A DNA stretch of 53,724 nt, taken from the NCBI RefSeq assembly GCF_001983175.1, contig NZ_MNPW01000021.1, positions 1 through 53,724 of the forward strand. Reading direction: 5' to 3'. This document shows positions 1 through 8,395 of the stretch, one piece after another. The first letter of the stretch is position 1; the number at the start of each line of letters is the position of its first letter. This DNA comes from Pseudomonas cedrina subsp. cedrina. GTDB lineage: Bacteria > Pseudomonadota > Gammaproteobacteria > Pseudomonadales > Pseudomonadaceae. The notes beneath the pieces were generated by a model. The model was not told the DNA's origin and ran no database searches. It saw only the letters and a program-made list of their open reading frames with translations. A program made the translations under genes and the position numbers.

Positions 1-186
1 CAATGAAACAAGGGACATCAGTTCAACGATGGTTGAGAACAGAAGCTCACGCGGATATTGCCGCTGACGATGTTCTTCGAACACCTGATCGACCCATTCG
101 CCAGGAACGACCTGCTCCAGTATCACTTTGGTCATGACACTGGCCGGTGCTTTTTTCTCAAACCGCGCTAGAACTTCTGCCCACAT
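1..186 (-). CDS. IS4-family-like transposase, N-terminal part (cut by window start)
   Basis: Reading the minus strand from an ATG at 186 gives 62 codons with no stop up to base 1. The peptide begins MWAEVLARFEKKAPASVM and continues with HRQRQYPRELLFSTIVEL, which I recognise as the conserved N-terminus of IS4-type transposases common in Pseudomonas. The family is a DDE enzyme that moves the element by cut and paste; the DDE residues lie outside the window. An in-frame GTG twelve bases upstream is an alternative start. The gene sits just outside the tRNA-Pro attachment remnant, on the presumed chromosomal side of the integrated element. Terminal inverted repeats were not identified, so whether the insertion sequence is complete cannot be told. 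Confidence 0.75.
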   Translation of the reverse strand, partial: MWAEVLARFEKKAPASVMTKVILEQVVPGEWVDQVFEEHRQRQYPRELLFSTIVELMSLVSL

Positions 187-304
187 CGCTTTCGTCACCC
201 TGACTGGAGTTTTGGGGGATTTTATCAAAGACCTTGAAAGGGCTGGCTTTTAACACTAAAGCCTGCGAAATCACCTGGCAGATTTGCGCGAGTTTTGCGC
301 AGGC

Positions 305-332
305 ACAAAAAAGCCGATCTAGCTGATCGGCT
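305..332 (-). terminator. Intrinsic terminator of the tRNA-Pro locus
   Basis: GCCGATC and GATCGGC form a hairpin at 313-331; on the minus strand it is followed by a run of six T. It stands directly after the tRNA 3' end, where a tRNA terminator belongs. Confidence 0.75.
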
Positions 333-359
333 TAAGAGTCTGATTTTACTCAGGAATAA

Positions 360-404
360 TGGTCGGGACGGAGTGATTCGAACACTCGACCCCTAGCACC
401 CCAT
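360..404 (-). other. tRNA-Pro(GGG) 3' half: attachment-site remnant
   Basis: On the minus strand these 45 bases read as the 3' half of tRNA-Pro with anticodon GGG. They contain the end of the anticodon loop, the 3' strand of the anticodon stem (GCTAG), a T arm (GAGTG-TTCGAAT-CACTC) and the acceptor end CGTCCCGACCA. To the right of base 404 the sequence no longer matches a tRNA, so the 5' half is missing. An integrase gene begins 160 bases away and reads away from the remnant. This is the layout left when an element integrates into a tRNA 3' end. The intact tRNA and second repeat are expected at the other edge of the element; none was seen in this window. Confidence 0.8.
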
Positions 405-564
405 CTCCTTTTTCATGCTTCTTGAAAGACTCCAAAATTTTACTCTGGATTTTTCTAAGCTAGTATTTACTTGAGCTCCAGCGGTGTTCTGCTCTACGAG
501 AGTCCAGTAACGTCCATCAAGAGCCGACGTTTTTGTGGGGGCAAAAGTAGGGGGAACCCATTTT

Positions 565-2019
565 ATGGCCAAAATCACCATCAAAGAACTCGAGTCGCTG
601 ACCGCCAATGATGCCGGCCGGATCCTCAGGGAGGATGGCAATCTCGCCGGTCGAATTTCAGTCCGTAAGGACGGCGTGTCGGTCAGCTTTTTCTATCGGT
701 ATCGCTGGGGCGACCAAAACAAAGAGTACGCCTGCGGAACCTGGCCGCGCAAATCCCTGACGGACATCCGCAAGGCCCGTAACCAGGCCAGGGCGCTCAT
801 TGATGAGCAGATCAATCCCAACGAACACAAGAAAGCTGCCAAGGCACAGGCATACGCCGCGGCTAACCTAGAGGCCGAACAAGTAAAAACGGCGAAGGTG
901 AAAACGCTGACCGTCCAAGATCTGGCACAGGCCTGGCTGTTGGATGGCGTCGCGCGCAAAGACGGCAATGCCGAGTTGCAACGACGCTTTAACAAGGACC
1001 TTTTGCCAGCACTCGGCAAGACCGCAGTGAACAGCGTCTCCGAACACGATGTTCGGGCTCTGATCCGGGCCGTGATCAACCGCGGCGCTCACCGGCAAGC
1101 CATCAGTTTCTTCGCCGACCTCACTCAGATGTTCGGTTGGGCCAGAAAGCGCCAACCTTGGCGGGCCTTACTGATCGAGGGTGATCCAACTGAGCTGGTC
1201 GACATCTCCCCCTTGATCCCGGCCGACTACGAAGCCGAAAGAAGCCGCATCCTTTCATCGGCTGAGCTGTTGGAACTGCACAACCGTTTCCAGCAAATGA
1301 CCGCCGATTACGACGCCCTCCCCGCCGGTCAAAAATACGACGGCATTCGACCGCTGAAGAAGGAAACCCAACTTGCGCTATGGATTAGCCTAGGCACGCT
1401 GTGCCGGATTGGCGAGTTGCTGCAGGCCGAATGGAAAAATGTCGATCTAGACCGGCAGACCTGGTTTCTCCCCAGTGAAAACGTCAAAGGCACCCGGGGC
1501 AAGAAGCAGGACCACCATGTCTTCCTCTCGCCCTTTGCCCTGCATTTCTTTCAGGAACTCAAGACCCTGACGGGGCATTCCCAGTGGTGCTTCCCCAACA
1601 AGCAGGATGATGGGCATGTGAATGTGAAAGTGGTGAGCAAACAGGTAGGCGATCGCCAGGCCCGATTCAAAAACCGCAAGGCCCTTTCACGACGGCGTCA
1701 CGACGATACCCTGGTGCTCGCCGACGGCCAGAACGGCGACTGGACGCCACATGACCTGCGCCGTACCGGGGCGACCATGATGCAAGCCTTAGGCGTTAGT
1801 CTGGATGTCATCGATCGCTGCCAAAATCATGTCCTGGCCGGCTCTCGGGTGAGACGTCATTACTTGCATCACGACTATGCCGAAGAGAAGAAAAACGCCT
1901 GGAACCTGCTGGGCGATCGGCTCAGTGCGGTGTTGTCCTCGAACTACGAGCACACGCCAAACGAGTCTATGTTGTCTTTTTCAGTGTACGCGGTGCCAGA
2001 GACGCGAGCACCGTCATAG
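565..2019 (+). CDS. P4-type tyrosine integrase
   Basis: This is a site-specific recombinase of 484 residues that would integrate and excise the element at the neighbouring tRNA-Pro site. The N-terminus (about residues 10-95) has the arm-binding DUF4102-like pattern with ISVRKDGVSVSFFYRYRWG. A core-binding helical region follows, and then the catalytic domain. Catalytic residues visible are R281 in LCRIGELLQ, H396 and R399 in HDLRRTGATMM, H422 in QNHVL, and the nucleophile, probably Y433 in RVRRHYLHHDY. I chose ATG 565 rather than the upstream in-frame GTG at 535 because an AGGGGGAA ribosome-binding site lies about eight bases before it and P4 integrases start this way. The gene looks intact. 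Confidence 0.9.
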   Translation: MAKITIKELESLTANDAGRILREDGNLAGRISVRKDGVSVSFFYRYRWGDQNKEYACGTWPRKSLTDIRKARNQARALIDEQINPNEHKKAAKAQAYAAANLEAEQVKTAKVKTLTVQDLAQAWLLDGVARKDGNAELQRRFNKDLLPALGKTAVNSVSEHDVRALIRAVINRGAHRQAISFFADLTQMFGWARKRQPWRALLIEGDPTELVDISPLIPADYEAERSRILSSAELLELHNRFQQMTADYDALPAGQKYDGIRPLKKETQLALWISLGTLCRIGELLQAEWKNVDLDRQTWFLPSENVKGTRGKKQDHHVFLSPFALHFFQELKTLTGHSQWCFPNKQDDGHVNVKVVSKQVGDRQARFKNRKALSRRRHDDTLVLADGQNGDWTPHDLRRTGATMMQALGVSLDVIDRCQNHVLAGSRVRRHYLHHDYAEEKKNAWNLLGDRLSAVLSSNYEHTPNESMLSFSVYAVPETRAPS

Positions 2020-2108
2020 GTGGGTGCGCCCATAGCCTCCCGGAATTTAACATCCGCGAGCCCCCGTGTTATGCCTTAAATTCGCGACAAGCAAAGGTGA
2101 CAGACTGC

Positions 2109-2423
2109 ATGTACACATTCGTGAGCTTCACCGTCGCGGAACTGTTCGAAAAGGTATGGCAAACACCCATGGTCAAACTGGCCCACGAAATTGGTGTTTC
2201 CGACGTCGCCGTCGCCAAGGCTTGTCGCAAAGCCGGCATCCCTCTCCCTGGGCGTGGCCACTGGGCCAAATCGGAAAAGCAGCGGCAACGCAAACCCAAA
2301 CCTCCTCAGGTCGAAGGCGATGTCCGATTCCAGGTGCTCGACCCTGACAACTCGCTTGCCACGACTGGCACTGATTTAAACTCATCTATAGTTCGGCGAA
2401 CGATTGAAGCCCCTATCAATTAA
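2109..2423 (+). CDS. Small HTH-like hypothetical protein (possibly truncated)
   Basis: A 104-residue protein starting MYTFVSFTVAELFEKVWQTP. The segment VKLAHEIGVSDVAVAKACRKAGIPLPGRGHWAK resembles a helix-turn-helix found at the start of longer hypothetical proteins on Pseudomonas genomic islands. The ATG at 2109 is preceded by AAAGGTG; a GTG at 2097 is possible. After the stop, another frame (2426-2530) reads PHALLSQWLKSAKASRIKDG, which looks like a continuation. The gene may therefore be the frameshifted front part of a longer protein. The basic stretch KSEKQRQRKPKPP fits nucleic-acid binding. The function is unknown. Confidence 0.5.
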   Translation: MYTFVSFTVAELFEKVWQTPMVKLAHEIGVSDVAVAKACRKAGIPLPGRGHWAKSEKQRQRKPKPPQVEGDVRFQVLDPDNSLATTGTDLNSSIVRRTIEAPIN

Positions 2424-3002
2424 CCGAACCTCACGCGCTGCTGAGTCAATGGCTAAAGAGCGCAAAAGCGTCGAGGATCAAGGACGGCCACCTCGATTAC
2501 CCGCTGGGTGGGTTGGCGCTGTAGTCACTCACCTTGTTCTGGTCCTTTGAACGGGGCGCAGGGTGACAGGGGGGTGGTTTGAGTGTCAATTAGTGGCACT
2601 TTGGATTTTATATGGAGGGCTTCGGTCGTAAGCGGTCCATAAACCTCACTTTCAAGGTGCTTTGCTAGACATTGGTTCTATGCGCTCGACTGTCCTGTGG
2701 AGCCAGCTTGTAATGTTGCGATCCGCCGCAAAAGTCAAAAAAACAGTGGCGCGGCGCGTGACTCCCTTTGTCGATAGGCCCTACCGACTCCGTAGCAGTA
2801 AATAGTGAGGGGGGGGATACGAAGTCATCACCCATGAAGCACCGCATTCTATTCAATGAACAGTAATAAGCGGGGGATTTGCATTGTTAATACCCCCTCG
2901 CTTACTTTTAACTAAGACCACCCATGTTAAAAATACTCGTAATATCTATACGCTCATATCAGATGGGCTCTGATCTTTCAGATCTTTGCATGCAAAACCA
3001 GC
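2424..3002. other. Non-coding or decayed stretch after the HTH protein
   Basis: The first hundred bases (2426-2530) carry an out-of-frame continuation of the preceding gene. I see no convincing gene, RNA or repeat in the remainder. A 63-codon minus-strand reading frame at 2665-2856 resembles nothing I know. The AT content rises toward 2880-3000, just past the end of the HNH gene. Confidence 0.4.
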
Positions 3003-4592
3003 CTACCTATATTGTCTCCAATCATGATTTCGATTAAATTTTTGGGAGACTCGCCCCTCTCCGCGGCATGGAATGCACTCATTTGCATGATAACGTCCTT
3101 CGCCCTTGCATAGCTGACACTCTACCGTATCATATCTTGACCAATCATGATCGTAGAAGAAGCTCTCGCTTACTTTTCCATCACCACGGCATGGTGGACA
3201 ATCATAACCATCATACAAGCCGGTTCCACCACAGAGTTTACACGCCACTAAATCATACATGGACCAATCGTGATAATCGTGAAAGCCCTTAGTGACTTCG
3301 CCTCTACCGTCACACGGAGGACAATCATTGCCGTCATGTAGGCCGTTACCATCACAGAGACTGCATGTGACTAAATCATACATGGACCAATCGTGATACT
3401 CGTTAAAACCCTGAGTGACTTCGCCTTGGCCATCGCACGGAGGGCAATTATTGCCGTCATGTAAGCCGCTACCATCACAGAGGCTGCATGCGACTAAATC
3501 GTATCCTAACCAATCATGGTAATCATAAAAACTCTGAGAGACTTGGCCCTCACCACCACAAGGTGGGCAATCATGGCCGTCGTGCTGACCGCTACCTTCG
3601 CAAAGCTTACACGTAACCAAATCGTACATTGACCAATCATGGTTGTCGTAATAACCCTGAGAAACCTGTCCCTCACCTCCACATGCAGGACAATCCGCGC
3701 CATTGTGCATGCTGGAGCCACTACATAAATGGCAATTGATAAGCTTATAGGCAGATAGATCAATATGATCCTTAATTTCTGGATCTATATCTCCGGCGCC
3801 TAAACACACGGGGCATGTATCAAAAAAATGGGTTGCACCATGACCTTCACAGAGAGGGCATATGTGCTCTTGGTTTTGTTCTATGTATGAATCGATTTCT
3901 GAGTTCAGGAATTCAGAACTGTTAAAATTAGCATGATCGATTTCGGTATCGGAATACGATTCTGTGGAGCTGGCGATTTTCTCCAAGGTACTTTGGAATT
4001 CATCGTCCGGTATTATCTTACGGACGACATTATGAATCCCCAAAAGAGATTTGGCAGCGTTAAGTCCTGCCAAATATGACTCTATCAGATTACCTTTAAC
4101 CTTCCACAATTGCCGCTGAAATATCCTTAGACCTTTCTTAAGAATCAGGACTTCTTCTTTGTCGATGTTTGCGGGAATTCGAGCGTTGTCATATTCCGTA
4201 TGATGATCAGGGCATAGGAATATCAGATTTTTAGGATGATTGCAGTGGGTGGCAGAGACGCAATCGATATGCGCAATTTCGCCGTGACTCTTGTTACACA
4301 CCGGGCAAGAGCTTCTTGCTTCGCTCCTGATTTCACGCTTTATTCCCTCTGGAATATTGGGCCTTTGTCCCTTAGCAGTTTTTGGCCACTTTCCTTCCAT
4401 TTTCTTATTTAGGCTTGCGAGTTCGTCTTGGTCGTAGTAATAGACCTCGTCGCGCTCTTGGTAGCTTATTTTAGTTTTATCAAGAATTGCATTTGAAGTG
4501 AGCCATCGCAAAAGACTCGGCGAAAGGTCAAACTTCAAAGCCGCTTCATACTCATTAATAAAGCTTTTTTTCATCTTGGAAGCCATTAGCAT
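3003..4592 (-). CDS. HNH endonuclease with seven DnaJ-like zinc-knuckle repeats
   Basis: A 529-residue protein in three parts. Residues 10-65 look like a winged-helix or MerR-like DNA-binding domain (INEYEAALKFDLSPSLLRWL). Residues 95-135 form an HNH nuclease: zinc ligands CPVC at 96-99, H108 in EIAHID, N122, and CPDHH at 127-131. From about 240 to the end there are seven copies of a unit of about 41 residues with paired CxxCxGxG and CxxCxGxG knuckles, as in the DnaJ central domain, linked by a YDxHDWxxYDLV spacer. Copies three to six are nearly identical, which suggests recent tandem duplication. There is no J domain, so it is not a chaperone. The gene is AT-richer than the genes to its right and stands alone. 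A role in defence or DNA modification is only an inference. The start is uncertain among the M at residues 1, 3 and 7. Confidence 0.7.
   Translation of the reverse strand: MLMASKMKKSFINEYEAALKFDLSPSLLRWLTSNAILDKTKISYQERDEVYYYDQDELASLNKKMEGKWPKTAKGQRPNIPEGIKREIRSEARSSCPVCNKSHGEIAHIDCVSATHCNHPKNLIFLCPDHHTEYDNARIPANIDKEEVLILKKGLRIFQRQLWKVKGNLIESYLAGLNAAKSLLGIHNVVRKIIPDDEFQSTLEKIASSTESYSDTEIDHANFNSSEFLNSEIDSYIEQNQEHICPLCEGHGATHFFDTCPVCLGAGDIDPEIKDHIDLSAYKLINCHLCSGSSMHNGADCPACGGEGQVSQGYYDNHDWSMYDLVTCKLCEGSGQHDGHDCPPCGGEGQVSQSFYDYHDWLGYDLVACSLCDGSGLHDGNNCPPCDGQGEVTQGFNEYHDWSMYDLVTCSLCDGNGLHDGNDCPPCDGRGEVTKGFHDYHDWSMYDLVACKLCGGTGLYDGYDCPPCRGDGKVSESFFYDHDWSRYDTVECQLCKGEGRYHANECIPCRGEGRVSQKFNRNHDWRQYR
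3060..3860 (-). repeat. Tandem coding repeat, about 123 bp period
   Basis: The C-terminal part of the HNH gene consists of seven in-frame repeats. The central four are about 123 bases each, and phrases such as gaccaatc(a/g)tga recur at this spacing from 3140 to 3660. Each unit encodes two CxxCxGxG knuckles. Copy number may vary between strains. Confidence 0.75.
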
Positions 4593-5040
4593 CGTTTTAT
4601 TTTAAATTCATAAGGGAGGCAAAGGGAAAGTCCCGCGACATATAAAAGAGCGCAGCCTATTTTATTGTTTTATTCGTTTGGCAGGTAATAGTTTTTAGAA
4701 TCTTTATGGTTTGGTTCAACGCCTTGTTAGCCGTTGCGTTTCCAGCATAAGAAAAATGAGCCATTTGAACTCCTTCATCCGTGACATGGCAAGTGGCCAT
4801 AGACTACCCTACGCCGGAGATTTGGGGAATCTTCTTAAGGCGTCTGGCTATAAAACGGTAGCGAAGTCTAGATGGATTAATGCCAAATTTAGAATGGCGC
4901 ATTCCGCTTTTTTTGACTGCAGATTGCCTTTGGCATCCATAGGTAAAAACGGTCGGGCTGGAGTATCACCCCATAGATGCGGAAAGTCCGCCCCCCCACC
5001 GAATTGCATCATCGCCGCATACGGTTTGTCGCTGCCAACT
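4593..5040. other. Stretch without a recognisable gene
   Basis: An AT-rich leader upstream of the HNH gene (4593-4720) probably holds its promoter. The rest up to the MFS remnant gives only reading frames with no family resemblance. I see no RNA gene or repeat. Confidence 0.4.
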
Positions 5041-5540
5041 ATGGCCGAACTGTCGGTTGCATGCGTGGTTACTCGCTTGCAGCCGCCATCGGACTGAGCG
5101 CATTGCTGGGGCCGAGCCAGGCAGGATCACGTGTTCTACAGGTGTTTTCGAGTAAGCGACACCCGATCTGGACGACCTTGATCTCCGTGATATTCGTAGC
5201 AATTGGTCTGCTGTTTGTGACCGTCGCACCGGAAATGACTGCGCTGGGGCTGGTGATCTATGGCGCGGGTAATGGTTTACGGGCTATCGTTCGAGGACTG
5301 CCGCCATTGGCCCTCATGTCGTCCACCCATTATGTTTTGCTGATGGGGCGCATGGCTCGGCCTTCGCTCATAGAACAAGCCTTGCCCCCCCCTTGCAGGC
5401 GGTTACCTGTCGCAGACCTGGGGCGCTGGCGGTGTGCTTGCGGGACGGAGTGTGCTGGCCGTATTGAACGTGCTCTTGGTTTTAATTACCAGAGCACGCC
5501 GAGATATTTTTCGGTCGCGTTGGCGAAACGCTCAAGGGAA
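5041..5540 (+). pseudogene. MFS transporter, decayed C-terminal fragment
   Basis: Frame one reads YSLAAAIGLSALLGPSQAGS, then a hydrophobic helix ISVIFVAIGLLFVTVAPEM, GNGLRAIVRG and LMGRMARPSLIEQAL. This is typical of the second half of an MFS permease of the AraJ/YcxA sort. Near 5385 the frame shifts, and the continuation LAGGYLSQTWGAGGVLAG with LAVLNVLLVLIT appears in another frame. No N-terminal half is present and the end is ragged. This is a non-functional remnant in a graveyard of fragments between 5 and 8.1 kb. Confidence 0.7.
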
Positions 5541-5676
5541 TGGGTAATGGATTCGAGTTCGTGCTACAAGCAGGATAGGAATATGCATCATGGAAATGAC
5601 TGTGCTTTGCGGTGCCGAACCCAGCACGGCCATCCCTTTAGAAGCCTATGAGCGCATTCTCCAAAGGCTCCTCGCA

Positions 5677-6498
5677 TCACCCCATCTTGAACCATAGCAA
5701 GCTAGCGAAAATGGCTAACGCCCCCCCGGCGATGACGGCCCCGGAGTGCTGTCCATACAGCCTTCGAACAGCCCAGCGTAACGGCCGGGCCTCCGCTTTT
5801 TTCTGCTTTGCCAATAAATCGGCGAAAGCGTGATTAAGCGTACCCAACTTCAATTGCGCTGATTCCGCTTCGCTCAACTGCTCCGCTAAATAACCAAACA
5901 TCCTGTGTTCGAAAATATTTTCTTGCCATGTCTCGACGACAGACAAACCTTGTACCAGCATCGGACGTGATGATCCCTCACGTTGCGCCGAATCGTGGTA
6001 ATCAAAAATCAAACCGAATTGTTCATAGAACCTGTTGCGCCGCGCTTTGTTATCACCTCGTGCCTGACCACTCAACAGCTGGATGGAGTTAACCGATGCG
6101 TCAGGCCATTGCTGAACCCACTCAACGATCACATTCATTAAGTAGGTACCGATCCGTTGCCCATTTAACTCCGGCAAACTGAGGTACACCGAGCCGTTGG
6201 ACATTGAGGACGAGGTGAGGGAGACCGCATTGAAATGGCTTGAATAGCTACCATTGAATTCACCGTGGCCATTTTCAAAAGACGAGGCTCTGGTGGTAAT
6301 TCTTTGGTAAGACAGTCGAATGGATGCCTCGCAAATTTTTCCGCTTGGGTCTCGTTTGTACACTTCCTCTCGCTCGACGATGACCCAGCCAATCGGCGGA
6401 TCTTCAACGCACGCTCTGTCTCTAATTTCAAGCACTAAAATGCGAGGGTTGATGCTTTGTTGTTGTCGCCGACCCGTATCAAAAGAAGGTATTGCCAT
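5677..6498 (-). CDS. GNAT-like acetyltransferase with C-terminal membrane anchor
   Basis: A 273-residue protein. Residues 100-170 show a GNAT-type core: a strand VYLSLPEL, then LNGQRIGTYLMNVIVEWVQQW (the acetyl-CoA loop would be QRIGTY), and a late RNRFYEQFGLIFDY segment typical of the last strands of this fold. Residues 250-272 form one hydrophobic helix (AVIAGGALAIFASLLWF), so the protein is probably tethered to the inner membrane by its C-terminus. Its start overlaps the stop of the upstream gene in a TGATG arrangement, so the two are translationally coupled. The substrate is unknown. The usual GNAT glycine pattern is imperfect, so a related non-catalytic fold is possible. Confidence 0.6.
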   Translation of the reverse strand: MAIPSFDTGRRQQQSINPRILVLEIRDRACVEDPPIGWVIVEREEVYKRDPSGKICEASIRLSYQRITTRASSFENGHGEFNGSYSSHFNAVSLTSSSMSNGSVYLSLPELNGQRIGTYLMNVIVEWVQQWPDASVNSIQLLSGQARGDNKARRNRFYEQFGLIFDYHDSAQREGSSRPMLVQGLSVVETWQENIFEHRMFGYLAEQLSEAESAQLKLGTLNHAFADLLAKQKKAEARPLRWAVRRLYGQHSGAVIAGGALAIFASLLWFKMG

Positions 6499-7172
6499 CA
6501 GTTCGTCCGTTCCTGGCCGTCGGAAAGTGGGAAAAATAGCTCATCTACTTTTGTGGTGATGCGCCCAACAATGGGTGCTAGATCTTGCCTGAGCGATCTA
6601 ATCGCGTCAGCGGTATCGCCCATGCCTAACTGGCCGGCCATAAACTCTACGCCTTCTTCAAACAGCTGATCATGTCGCTCATCAGTGAAAGCTTCGCCAT
6701 CCTTGTGGGCACGCTCTGAATTGCTCAGCAAATGTACCCGAGCATGTTGGAGGGCCTGCTCATAATCGCGGTTGTTCATTTCGATCGAGGCGATCAAACC
6801 TTTTGCGCCCATGTAGAAGCGAACAACGTCCTTTGCCAGCTCTCGCGGGAGAAGGTTTAGTGCTGGCGGCCCGGAATCGTAAATAGGGAATGGATTTTTC
6901 CCAATCGGCAGTATATTCAAAAAAGGTACGCCATCATCCTGCTCCGACAGCTCGTTGCCGCACTCTTCATTGAAAGCCTCCCATGCAGTGGAAATCTCGA
7001 TGCGAAGGAGCATTAATGTCGTAATCATTCTCTCCTTGTCCGCCGCCGCCTCTTTTCTCAACGCCAACTCATGAGCATTGGTTGCTCCCTTAAGCGTAAA
7101 GAACCCTCCAATAGCGGCCCCTACAAGGCCCGAAACCAGGCTGACGTAAGTATCAGCGCTTCCCCAATCCAT
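6498..7172 (-). CDS. Single-pass membrane protein of unknown function
   Basis: A 224-residue protein beginning MDWGSADTYV with one membrane helix at residues 8-27 (YVSLVSGLVGAAIGGFFTLK). A charged helix follows (HELALRKEAAADKERM), then a largely helical soluble domain. I do not recognise the family, although this N-terminal pattern is common in small anchored proteins on mobile elements. It is the first gene of a two-gene unit with the GNAT-like protein (one-base overlap). Both products appear membrane-bound, one by its N-terminus and one by its C-terminus, so a membrane complex is conceivable. Confidence 0.6.
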   Translation of the reverse strand: MDWGSADTYVSLVSGLVGAAIGGFFTLKGATNAHELALRKEAAADKERMITTLMLLRIEISTAWEAFNEECGNELSEQDDGVPFLNILPIGKNPFPIYDSGPPALNLLPRELAKDVVRFYMGAKGLIASIEMNNRDYEQALQHARVHLLSNSERAHKDGEAFTDERHDQLFEEGVEFMAGQLGMGDTADAIRSLRQDLAPIVGRITTKVDELFFPLSDGQERTN

Positions 7173-7337
7173 ACGCTTCTTGCTCCAGTATTTTTATGCA
7201 TAGAGTGCCGATGATAGGCCCTCAAACTAGGTGCGTTCACCGGTTGGTCCGACGTCGAGTCGCGCTCCAGTAACCAGCGAGTCATAAACGCTTTATAAAA
7301 CCTGTCAGTAGCATTACGCATCGATAGATCACCTCGC

Positions 7338-7718
7338 AATGCCAAGGCTGAAGGGCCAGGATACGTCTACGAGCCTACGCTGTTCGGTGATGTCACCGAC
7401 CAGATGACCTCATTCAAACAAAAATTGTTTGGACCCGTGGCATCGATCATCACTGCGCGGGACGCCGCACATGCTCTGGAACTGGCCAATGACAGTGAAT
7501 TCGGGCTCGCCTCGACCGTCTACACACGCAATGTCGAACTGGCCCATAAGCTGGCCGGCGAACTGGAAACCGGAGGCGTGTTCATCCATGGCTATTGCGC
7601 AACCGATCCACGCGTCACTTTCGGCGGCGTAAAGAAAAGCGGTTTTGGCCGTTAGCTGTCGCATTTCGGTGTGCGCGAATTCTGCAATGCACAGACCGTC
7701 TGGCTGGCCCGTCACTAA
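7338..7718 (+). pseudogene. Aldehyde dehydrogenase C-terminal fragment with internal amber codon
   Basis: The frame reads AKAEGPGYVYEPTLFGDVT, then KLFGPVASIITA, NDSEFGLASTVYT and VTFGGVKKSGFGR, which is the C-terminal quarter of a succinate-semialdehyde-type dehydrogenase. A TAG at 7653-7655 stands where these enzymes usually have glutamate. The same frame then continues LSHFGVREFCNAQTVW to the natural end (TAA at 7716-7718). The gene is therefore a fragment missing its N-terminal three quarters, including the catalytic cysteine, and it also carries a nonsense mutation. Confidence 0.85.
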
Positions 7719-7812
7719 CAACAAGCAAGTCGCCAGGCCCCGCGAGACCTCTCGCCGAGCCAAGATGAGCGAGTCCGAAAAAGACTCGCCTCACCCTCAT
7801 GAGGAGCTTTCG

Positions 7813-8139
7813 ATGCGTGCCTTCCCTGCAATCCTGGGCGTTACCCTGACTGCGGCCTTAAGTAGTACTGCCCTCATGGCTGTCGAACCCACCGGCACGC
7901 TTAAGAAAATCAAGACCTCGGGGACCATTACCCTGGGTCACCGAGACTCGTCCATTCCCTTCTCTTATATCGCCAACAGATCCGGTCAGCCGGTGGGCTA
8001 CTCCCATGACATTCAATTAAAGATTGTCGAGGCTACCGGCATCACGCTTCTGTCAGGGACGGGCGATTTTCCTTCTGCCTCGGCCTGGGCCAGAGGTGAT
8101 GGGGAATTAGGGTCTGTCGTTGGTGAATCCACTAGCTGA
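7813..8139 (+). pseudogene. Truncated glutamate/aspartate-binding protein (GltI-like)
   Basis: ATG 7813 with GAGGAG upstream opens a signal peptide (MRAFPAILGVTLTAALSSTA). The mature start of a GltI-type periplasmic binding protein follows: GTLKKIKTSGTITLGHRDSS, then PFSYIA and GYSHDIQLKIVEA. Homology stops near 8035. The last 35 codons are unrelated and end at a stop, while the family is about 300 residues long. The break marks a rearrangement junction. It may be expressed as a short secreted peptide but cannot serve as a binding protein. Confidence 0.75.
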
Positions 8140-8395
8140 AGGCTCCCTGCTGTCCTAGAGCGTGCCTGACAGACGTGGCACGCCTATGTGAAGAAAGGTC
8201 AGAGGTTAACACCATAATTGTAACGCCAAGCTTCTAACGCCTGGGTTTGCTCTGCCGGATGAAATGCAAACTACGAGGCAGAGGCGCCATGAGAGCGTCT
8301 GCGAAGCTAGGGCGGGCCAGGGTGTTTTGGATTGCTTTGCCCTGAAAAAGAAGCGTAGTGTCTGCTGCTAACGCCTCACCAACGGAGATGGATCA

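Noticed and set aside
2665..2856. 63-codon minus-strand frame
   Set aside because: Composition and lack of start signal suggest chance.
3060..3860. CRISPR-like array suggested by regular repeats
   Set aside because: The repeats are in frame, about 123 bases long and code for zinc knuckles; there are no unique spacers or cas genes.
4711..5097. 128-codon plus-strand frame before the MFS remnant
   Set aside because: No family resemblance, no ribosome-binding site, and it overlaps the decayed MFS frame.
8160..8183. Hairpin GCGTGCC/GGCACGC as a terminator
   Set aside because: The stem is good but no T run follows on either strand, and no intact gene ends next to it.
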